64,000 nucleotides of DNA, from contig NZ_BMQQ01000011.1 in the NCBI RefSeq assembly GCF_014648195.1, positions 1 to 64,000 on the forward strand, given 5' to 3'. Below the pieces are notes generated by a model, which saw only the letters and a list, made by a program, of their open reading frames with translations, searched no databases and was not told the origin of the DNA. This DNA is from Streptomyces purpureus (GTDB taxonomy: Bacteria; Actinomycetota; Actinomycetes; Streptomycetales; Streptomycetaceae). Shown one piece after another: positions 58,589 through 64,000 of this stretch (position 1 is its first letter; each line of letters opens with the position of its first letter). Position numbers and translations under genes: made by a program.

Positions 58589-59778
58589 CAGGCAATGTCC
58601 AGGCCGAGCATCCGGATGGCGTTGCCCCGCATGAGTTTGTACACGGTCTCGTCGTCGAGGCCCTTCACATGGTCGAGGGCGACCTCCTTTGTGTGCGGGA
58701 AGGTGGAGTCGACGTGGGGGTAGTCGGTCTCGAAGGTGGCGTTGTCGCGGCCGACGACGTCCAGCGAGGCGATGCCGTGTTTGTCGCGGAAGAAGCAGCA
58801 GAAGATCTGGCGGTAGTAGTACGTCGAGGGCGGTTCGGGGATCAGGTCGCGTACGCCGCCCCAGGCGCGGTGCTCCTCCCAGACGTCGTCGGCGCGTTCC
58901 AGGGCGTAGGGGATCCAGCCCATCTGGCCCTCGCTGTAGGCGAGCTTGAGGGTCGGGAACTTCACCAGGACGCCGGAGAAGAGGAAGTCCATCATCGAGG
59001 CCATCGCGTTGTTGAAAGAGAGCGAGGCCTGGACGGCGGGCGGGGCGTCCGGGGAGGCGGCGGGCATCTGGGAGGAGGACCCGATGTGCATGTTGACGAC
59101 CGTGCCGGTCTCCTGGCAGACCGCGAAGAAGGGGTCCCAGTACCCGGAGTGGATGGACGGCAGTCCGAGGTGGGTGGGGATTTCGGAGAAGGTCACGGCC
59201 TTCACGCCGCGGGCGGCGTTGCGGCGGATCTCGGCGACGGCCAGGTCGGTGTCCCACAGCGGGATGATGCAGAGCGGGATGAGCCGGCCGCCGCTGTCGC
59301 CGCACCACTCCTCGACCATCCAGTCGTTGTAGGCGCGGACGCAGGCGAGGGCGACCTCCTTGTCGTGGGCCTCGGCGAAGGTCTGGCCGCAGAAGCGCGG
59401 GAAGGTGGGGAAGCACAGGGAGGCCTCGACGTGGTTGAGGTCCATGTCCTTGAGCCGCTCTGCGGGGTCCCAGCAGCCGGGGCGCATCTCCGCGCGCGTG
59501 ATGCCTTCCAGGGTCATGTCGTCGCGGTCGAAGCCGACGGCGGCGATGTTGCGCTTGTACGGGAAGTGGAGGTCCTCGTAGATCCACCAGTCGGCCGGGG
59601 GTCCGTCGGGGTCCATGGTGATGCGGTACTTGCCGCCGACGTAGGCGAGCTCCCCGATGCCGGTGGTGAGCGGCTTGGGGCCGCGGTCGCGGTACTTCGC
59701 GGGGAGCCAGGTCTCGAAGAGGTGGGCCGGCTCGATCACGTGGTCGTCGACGCTGATGATCCGCGGCAGTTCGGTCAT
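58588..59778 (-). CDS. ACMSD-like TIM-barrel amidohydrolase
   Basis: A 396-residue amidohydrolase-2 protein, closely similar along its length to the one at 17767: IISVDDHVIEPAHLFETWLP, FPRFCGQTFAEAHD, MVEEWCGDSGG, FSEIPTHLGLPSIHSGYWDPF, NMHIGSSSQMP and FETDYPHVDSTFP. The conserved D-Y-P-H-x-D-S likely holds the catalytic Asp. It heads an operon with alpha and beta acyl-CoA dehydrogenases, which suggests a ring-cleaving or hydrolytic step on a CoA ester. GGAGGGG precedes the ATG. Confidence 0.9.
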   Translation of the reverse strand: MTELPRIISVDDHVIEPAHLFETWLPAKYRDRGPKPLTTGIGELAYVGGKYRITMDPDGPPADWWIYEDLHFPYKRNIAAVGFDRDDMTLEGITRAEMRPGCWDPAERLKDMDLNHVEASLCFPTFPRFCGQTFAEAHDKEVALACVRAYNDWMVEEWCGDSGGRLIPLCIIPLWDTDLAVAEIRRNAARGVKAVTFSEIPTHLGLPSIHSGYWDPFFAVCQETGTVVNMHIGSSSQMPAASPDAPPAVQASLSFNNAMASMMDFLFSGVLVKFPTLKLAYSEGQMGWIPYALERADDVWEEHRAWGGVRDLIPEPPSTYYYRQIFCCFFRDKHGIASLDVVGRDNATFETDYPHVDSTFPHTKEVALDHVKGLDDETVYKLMRGNAIRMLGLDIA

Positions 59779-59802
59779 GAGTCCCCTCCGGAGGCTCCGA
59801 AT

Positions 59803-59817
59803 CTGATGACCCGTCAG
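59803..59817. promoter_or_regulatory. Catabolic-regulon palindrome (11/12)
   Basis: CTGATGACCCGTCAG, one mismatch, 25 bases upstream of the amidohydrolase ATG at 59778. Confidence 0.75.
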
Positions 59818-59879
59818 AAGTAGGCTAGCCCCGCACCCCTGGACCGACAAGGAGCGGCGGCCTACGCTCTGCCCGTCAC

Positions 59880-59894
59880 CTGACTGACCGTCAG
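59880..59894. promoter_or_regulatory. Catabolic-regulon palindrome (11/12)
   Basis: CTGACTGACCGTCAG, one mismatch, 27 bases upstream of the acyl-CoA ligase GTG at 59922. Together with 59803 it marks a divergent pair of regulated promoters. Confidence 0.75.
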
Positions 59895-59921
59895 TTTTGT
59901 TCGGCTCCGAGGGGACCCGCC

Positions 59922-61430
59922 GTGACCGACACCGCACACGCCCTGGGCACCTCCCGCACGCTCTGGGAGCTCGTCGAACGCCGCGCCGCCCTCACCCCCG
60001 ACCGGCCCGTCCTCCTCCAGGACGACCGCGTGCTCACCTTCGGTGAGCTGCGGGAGCGCTCCGAACAGGTCGCCGCCGGCCTGCACGCCCTCGGCGTGCG
60101 GCCCGGCACGGTCGTCGCCTGGCAGCTGCCCACCCGCATCGAGACGGCCCTGCTGTCCTTCGCCCTGGCCCGGATCGGCGCCGTCCAGTCACCCGTCATC
60201 CCGTTCTACCGGGACCGCGAGGTCGGCTTCGCGCTGCGCGCCTCCCAGGCCGAGTTCTTCGCCGTCCCCGGCGAGTGGCGCGGCTTCGACCACACCGCCA
60301 TGGCCCACCGCCTCGGCGCGCGCGGCGTCTTCGAGGCGTACGGCACCCTGCCCGACGGCGACCCGGCCGTCCTGCCCCCGCCGCCCGCCGAGGGCACCTC
60401 CGTCCGCTGGATCTACTGGACCTCCGGCACGACCTCCGACCCCAAGGGCGTACTGCACACCGACCGCTCCCTGATCGCCGGCGGCTCCTGCCTCGCACAC
60501 GCCCTGCGGCTCTCCCCCGACGACGTCGGCTCGATGGCCTTCCCGTACGCCCACATCGCCGGGCCCGACTACACCGTCATGCTGCTGCTGTACGGCTTCC
60601 CGGCCGTCATGTTCGAGCAGTTCGCCCTGCCCGAGGCGCTGGAGACGTACCGCAGGCACGGCGTCACGGTGGCCGGCGGCTCCACCGCCTTCTACTCGAT
60701 GTTCCTCGCCGAACAACGCGCGCGCCCCGGCGAGAAGATCATCCCCACCCTCCGGCTGCTCGCCGGCGGGGGCGCCCCGAAGCCGCCGGAGCTGTACCAC
60801 TCCGTGGTACGGGAGATGGGCTGCCAACTCACCCACGGCTACGGCATGACCGAGGTCCCGATGATCACCATGGGAGACCCGGACGACACCCCGGAGAACC
60901 TCGCCACCACCGAAGGCCGGCCCCCCGAGGGGATGGAGATACGAATCGTCGACGGGGACGTACGGCTGCGCGGCGAAGCGGTCTGCCAGGGATACCTCGA
61001 CCCGGCCCAGACCGCCGAGGCCTTCGACGAGGACGGCTTCCTCATCACCGGAGACGTCGGACACCTCACCGACACCGGCCACCTCGTCCTCACCGGTCGG
61101 ATCAAGGACATCATCATCCGCAAGGGCGAGAACATCTCGGCCAAGGAGATCGAGGACATGCTCCACCGCCACCCCGCCGTCGGCGACGTGGCGGTGATCG
61201 GACTGCCCGACGCCGCCCGCGGCGAACGCGTCTGCGCCGTCGTCGAACAGCCCGAAGGCGCGCCCGCGCTCACCCTCCCGGACCTCACCGCATATCTGCG
61301 CGCCGAAGGGCTCTCCGTCCACAAACTCCCCGAACAGCTGGAGATCGTGGACGCCCTGCCGCGCAACGACACCCTGCGCAAGGTCCTCAAGTACAAACTG
61401 CGCGAACGCTTCTCGCCGTCCGGCCGATGA
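59922..61430 (+). CDS. AMP-forming acyl-CoA ligase
   Basis: A 502-residue adenylate-forming enzyme: P-loop WTSGTTSDPKGVL, LAGGGAPKPPELYH, HGYGMTEVPMITMG, ITGDVGHLTDTGHLVLTGR and KDIIIRKGENISAKEIE, with catalytic Lys near the C-terminus (NDTLRKVLKYKLR). It resembles cyclohexanecarboxylate- and medium-chain-type ligases. It is a third CoA-activating enzyme in the regulon after those at 22962 and 41774. GAGGGGA precedes the GTG. Convergent with the EF-hand gene 6 bp downstream. Confidence 0.92.
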   Translation: MTDTAHALGTSRTLWELVERRAALTPDRPVLLQDDRVLTFGELRERSEQVAAGLHALGVRPGTVVAWQLPTRIETALLSFALARIGAVQSPVIPFYRDREVGFALRASQAEFFAVPGEWRGFDHTAMAHRLGARGVFEAYGTLPDGDPAVLPPPPAEGTSVRWIYWTSGTTSDPKGVLHTDRSLIAGGSCLAHALRLSPDDVGSMAFPYAHIAGPDYTVMLLLYGFPAVMFEQFALPEALETYRRHGVTVAGGSTAFYSMFLAEQRARPGEKIIPTLRLLAGGGAPKPPELYHSVVREMGCQLTHGYGMTEVPMITMGDPDDTPENLATTEGRPPEGMEIRIVDGDVRLRGEAVCQGYLDPAQTAEAFDEDGFLITGDVGHLTDTGHLVLTGRIKDIIIRKGENISAKEIEDMLHRHPAVGDVAVIGLPDAARGERVCAVVEQPEGAPALTLPDLTAYLRAEGLSVHKLPEQLEIVDALPRNDTLRKVLKYKLRERFSPSGR

Positions 61431-61436
61431 CCGGAC

Positions 61437-61955
61437 CTACGCGTCGGGCAGCGGGGTCACGTAGTACGCGGCGAAGGCGGACAGCACGTCCTCCTCGGTG
61501 ATCCGGCCGTCACCGTCACCGTCCAGCGCGGCCGCCACGCGTGGCGCGATTCTCTCGGCCACGCCGAGCGCGGTCAGCGCCCGCTCGGCCGAGGCCAGGG
61601 TCAGCTCGCTGCCGCCCTCCGCCGCCACGTCGATGACCCCGTGCAGGAACGGGCGGGCGATCTCCGCGAACTTCTGCGGCTGGTCCCGCAGCCGCTTCAC
61701 GGCTCCGGTGACGAACTCCGCGCGGTTGACCTTCTGATCGCCGTCGACGTCCGCGATCCCGGCCATGCCCTGCCAGAACGCCTCCGCGCCGCTGTACAGC
61801 GCCTGCCCCTTGACCGACCTGGCGGCGACACCGAAGGCCGCGAGCACGGCGGCGGCCGCGGCGCTGAAGTCCTGACGGTCGATCCAGCCGTTGTGGTCCT
61901 GGTCGAAGGTGGCGAACCGGTGGGCGATCCTGCGCTCGTACTCCTCGCTGTCCAT
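61437..61955 (-). CDS. EF-hand calcium-binding protein (calerythrin-like)
   Basis: A 172-residue protein with at least three canonical EF-hand loops: DQDHNGWIDRQDF (about 18-30), DVDGDQKVNRAEF (about 68-80) and DGDGDGRITEEDV (near 148), plus a degenerate fourth between them. Size and spacing match calerythrin and CalD-type streptomycete calcium proteins that buffer or sense cytosolic calcium. There is no ribosome site before the ATG, so the message may be leaderless. Confidence 0.9.
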   Translation of the reverse strand: MDSEEYERRIAHRFATFDQDHNGWIDRQDFSAAAAAVLAAFGVAARSVKGQALYSGAEAFWQGMAGIADVDGDQKVNRAEFVTGAVKRLRDQPQKFAEIARPFLHGVIDVAAEGGSELTLASAERALTALGVAERIAPRVAAALDGDGDGRITEEDVLSAFAAYYVTPLPDA

Positions 61956-62020
61956 GGCGGGAGCGTACGGCGTCGAGGCCGAATCGCGCGCCCGTTGCGC
62001 GCGCCTTTCACGCGAGGGCG

Positions 62021-62395
62021 TCACGCGGACAGGCGCTGCGACTGCCGGCCCGTCGCGCTGGCCACATCCGGATACACCTCGAAGAGCCGGCGCACCCCGA
62101 GCGCCGCGAGCACGCGGTTGACGTGCGATCCGTCCACCGCGCCCTGCGCCGGCAGGATCAGCCGCAGCCTGCCCCGGCACGAACGCATCAGACGGCGCGA
62201 GGCGACCAGCACCCCGACCCCGCTGGAGTCGCAGAACTGCACACCGGAGAGATCGAGCACGAGATCGTGGCGGCCGCCGGCGACGGCGTCATGGACGCGC
62301 TTACGGACCAGCGGCGAGGTCACCAGGTCCAATTCGCCCTCGATGCGCACCACGGTCCAGGCGCCCTGCACGGCTTCGTCGACGTTGAGCGTCAC
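62021..62395 (-). CDS. STAS-domain anti-sigma factor antagonist
   Basis: A 124-residue STAS protein: VVRIEGELDLVTSPLVRKRV, LVLDLSGVQFCDSSGVGVLVASRR, with the phosphorylatable Ser in C-D-S-S-G, and LRLILPAQGAVDGSHVNRVLAALGVRRLF. It should bind an RsbW-type anti-sigma kinase in its unphosphorylated state. The GTG at 62395 has AAAGG nine bases upstream. It is divergent from the sigma-factor gene, which hints at a shared pathway, although an ECF-type factor is not normally a STAS client. Confidence 0.92.
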   Translation of the reverse strand: MTLNVDEAVQGAWTVVRIEGELDLVTSPLVRKRVHDAVAGGRHDLVLDLSGVQFCDSSGVGVLVASRRLMRSCRGRLRLILPAQGAVDGSHVNRVLAALGVRRLFEVYPDVASATGRQSQRLSA

Positions 62396-62630
62396 GGGTC
62401 CGGACCTTTCTTGGGGGTGGGACCGCACGGGAACCGGAGTCGGTCCTTCCCCACCCGCGTGCCCGGTCGGCCCCCGACGAAACCCAGTTCGCCGGGAGTG
62501 ACGTTTTCCTTACCATCACCCCTCCCGGAAGGGCGTACTTGTCGTAAAGGTGCGTGCTCTGTCAGTGACGGGCACTACATTCGAAGGGAGTCGGATGCAG
62601 TCGGGTCGGGAGGGGCCAGGAGGGCATCGC

Positions 62631-63209
62631 ATGGCGAAGGACACACCACCGCGCTGGGACCGCAGGATGCAGCAGCGGCTGGCGCGGGGTGAGGCGGCCG
62701 CGCTCGGCGAGCTCTACGACCGGTTCGCGTCGCTCGTGCACAGCCTCGCGCACCGCGTCCTCGACGACGAGGCCGCCGCCGACCAGGTCACCCGTGAGGT
62801 GTTCGGCTACATCTGGGAGAACCCCGACGCGTACGACCCCAAGCAGGGCAACCTCCGCTCCTGGGTCGCCAAGCTCACCCAGCGGCAGGCCGTGCACCGC
62901 CTGCGCCAGGCGGAGGCGGAGGTGTACGAGGAGACCGGCGAGGGCTCCGCGGAGGAGTTGGAGCAGAAGGTCCGCCGGGCCTCCGTCGCCGCCCGCGCCG
63001 ACTACATCGTGACCTCGATGCCCGCCCCGCTGCGGGCCGCGCTGGAACTGGCGTATTTCCAGCGCCGCGACTACCGCCAGACCGCGGCCGACCTCGGTGT
63101 GACGGAGGACGAGGCGCGGCGGCGCCTGCGGCTCGGACTCCAGCTGCTGTCGACCGCGAACACCCGCTCCCTGGAGGGCTCTCCGCCCGGATACGGACGG
63201 ACACTGTGA
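62631..63209 (+). CDS. ECF-type RNA polymerase sigma factor
   Basis: A 192-residue sigma factor with region 2 (LGELYDRFASLVHSLAHRVL, AADQVTREVFGYIWENPDAYD, LRSWVAKLTQRQAVHRLRQ) and region 4 (MPAPLRAALELAYFQRRDYRQTAADLGVTEDEARRRLRLGL), joined by an acidic linker. This matches the small-sigma type common in Streptomyces. The ATG at 62631 has AGGAGG seven bases upstream. Its stop overlaps the start of the zinc-finger protein (GTGA), the usual sigma/anti-sigma coupling. Confidence 0.9.
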   Translation: MAKDTPPRWDRRMQQRLARGEAAALGELYDRFASLVHSLAHRVLDDEAAADQVTREVFGYIWENPDAYDPKQGNLRSWVAKLTQRQAVHRLRQAEAEVYEETGEGSAEELEQKVRRASVAARADYIVTSMPAPLRAALELAYFQRRDYRQTAADLGVTEDEARRRLRLGLQLLSTANTRSLEGSPPGYGRTL

Positions 63210-64000
63210 CAGGCCCGGACGAGGAGCGCGGCCCCGACGACGAGATCCGGGGCGCGCCGCGCATACCGGCACCCAGGCCGGCCCCCGACGACTGGGCCGA
63301 CCTGTCGGCCGCGCCCAGCGCGCAGACCCAGCCCCCCGAGACCGGCACGGAGCCGGGCATGTCCCCGGACCCGCTCGCGGACCTGGACGCATACCCGGCC
63401 CCGGACGTGCCGGCAGACCTGCCCGCGGACCCGTCGGCAGACCTGACCCAAGACCTGCCCGCGGACCTGGCCCCGGAGGTGCCGGCAGACCTGCCCGCCG
63501 ACCCGTCGGCAGACCTGCCCCGAGACCTGGCGCCCGACTTGCCCGCAGACCAGCCCCGAGACCTGGCCCCGGACCGGCTCGCAGACCAGCCCCGAGACCT
63601 GGCCGCGGACCCGCCCGCGGACACGCCTCCGGACCCGCCTGCGGTCGCGCGGCCCTCGGCCCCGCCCGACAGCCGCACGCCGGTCGAGCGTGCCGCCGGC
63701 GACCACGCCGCAGAGGTGACACCGCGCGTTCCGCACAGCGTCCTCAAGTCGCTGCTCGGCGCCTGGGCCCTGTCCGCCTGCTCCGCCGAGGAGACCTGTG
63801 CGGTCGAGGACCATCTGACCGAGTGCGCGCCCTGCGCGGACGAGGCGCTGCGGCTGCGGGACGCCGTGGGCCTGCTCCACTCCGAGCGGGACCTCGACCT
63901 CGATCCGCTGCTGCGCTCCCGCGTGCTCGAGAACTGCCTCGGCCGCCGCCCGGCCCGTATTCCGGTGCCCTCCTGGGCCACGCCGTACGACTCCGAGACC
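63206..64000 (+). CDS. Zinc-finger anti-sigma-like protein with acidic repeat linker (5' part; runs off the window)
   Basis: A frame starting GTG inside the sigma-factor stop and open to the window edge (265 codons). Residues 1-170 are a disordered Pro/Asp-rich region with repeated P-A-D-L and R-D-L-A-P units. Then comes a domain with VPHSVLKSLLGAWALSACS and the zinc-binding HLTECAPC (His-x3-Cys-x2-Cys), as in zf-HC2 anti-sigma factors. It probably binds and inhibits the sigma factor encoded just upstream. The C-terminus is missing, so membrane anchoring cannot be judged. Confidence 0.8.
   Translation, partial: MTGPDEERGPDDEIRGAPRIPAPRPAPDDWADLSAAPSAQTQPPETGTEPGMSPDPLADLDAYPAPDVPADLPADPSADLTQDLPADLAPEVPADLPADPSADLPRDLAPDLPADQPRDLAPDRLADQPRDLAADPPADTPPDPPAVARPSAPPDSRTPVERAAGDHAAEVTPRVPHSVLKSLLGAWALSACSAEETCAVEDHLTECAPCADEALRLRDAVGLLHSERDLDLDPLLRSRVLENCLGRRPARIPVPSWATPYDSET
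63408..63518 (+). repeat. 72-bp-period direct repeat in the anti-sigma-like gene
   Basis: A 39-bp block starting GTGCCGGCAGACCTG at 63408-63446 recurs at 63480-63518 with one base change, and related shorter units continue to about 63640. It encodes the repeated P-A-D-L-P-A-D-P-S-A-D-L linker. Such in-frame repeats can change number without breaking the gene. Confidence 0.7.

Noticed and set aside
22962..59778. A complete steroid (cholesterol/HIP) degradation cluster
   Set aside because: FadD3-, FadE-, Ltp- and HSD-like genes are suggestive, but ring-cleaving oxygenases and the IpdAB-type CoA transferase are not seen in this window, so the substrate is left open.
10473..62700. A polyketide, peptide or other secondary-metabolite gene cluster around afsR
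   Set aside because: No synthase, thiolation or tailoring set is present. The ligases and thiolases are of the catabolic FadD and Ltp types.

Overview
This is a high-GC, gene-dense stretch of an actinobacterial chromosome, almost certainly Streptomyces. Support comes from strong third-position GC bias, an AfsK-AfsR-AfsS regulatory locus, an FO synthase with several coenzyme F420/flavin enzymes, two rare in-frame TTA (bldA) codons, and small regulators typical of the genus (HATPase anti-sigma, STAS, ECF sigma with zinc-finger partner). I saw no rRNA, tRNA, insertion sequence, phage gene or CRISPR array.

Layout. 0-10.5 kb: edge of a DUF4097 gene, an ADP-ribosylglycohydrolase homologue that has lost its metal ligands, FO synthase (fbiC), a CocE-type hydrolase, an F420-type LLM oxidoreductase, a PHP-domain protein and an APC permease. 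10.7-19 kb: a minus-strand catabolic block (aldehyde dehydrogenase, D-aminoacylase-like amidohydrolase, LLM monooxygenase, SDR, second LLM), a VapBC module and an ACMSD-like amidohydrolase. 19-32.5 kb: the signalling locus afsR, afsS, afsK, a kbpA-like VOC gene and a TetR gene, with an acyl-CoA ligase / thiolase / DUF35 / crotonase cluster lying between afsS and afsK. 32.7-46.5 kb: more CoA-ester catabolism (acyl-CoA dehydrogenase, thiolase, DoxX-DUF35, NDP-forming acyl-CoA ligase, crotonase, flavin reductase) mixed with housekeeping genes, including a stand-alone trpF. 46.5-51 kb: membrane and transport genes and a GlxA/AraC regulator. 51-61.4 kb: alcohol dehydrogenase, acyl-CoA dehydrogenases, SDR, cyclase, amidohydrolase and an AMP-forming ligase. 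61.4-64 kb: EF-hand protein, STAS protein, sigma factor and its zinc-finger partner, which runs off the edge.

The main discovery is a dispersed regulon. Fifteen copies of one 15-bp palindrome, CTGACG-N3-CGTCAG (five perfect, ten with one mismatch), lie in front of nearly every catabolic transcription unit between 14 and 60 kb and not in front of the housekeeping genes. The marked units encode acyl-CoA ligases, paired alpha/beta-type acyl-CoA dehydrogenases, crotonases, Ltp-type thiolases with DUF35 partners, SDRs, LLM monooxygenases with a flavin reductase, and two amidohydrolases. Together they look like one beta-oxidation-like pathway for a cyclic, possibly steroid- or terpenoid-like, carboxylic acid. 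Its substrate is unknown to me. The TetR protein at 31829-32476 is a candidate regulator, with a degraded copy of the palindrome over its own start codon.

Functions are assigned by motif recognition from memory of the protein families; no database search was possible. Start codons were chosen by ribosome-binding site and family length.
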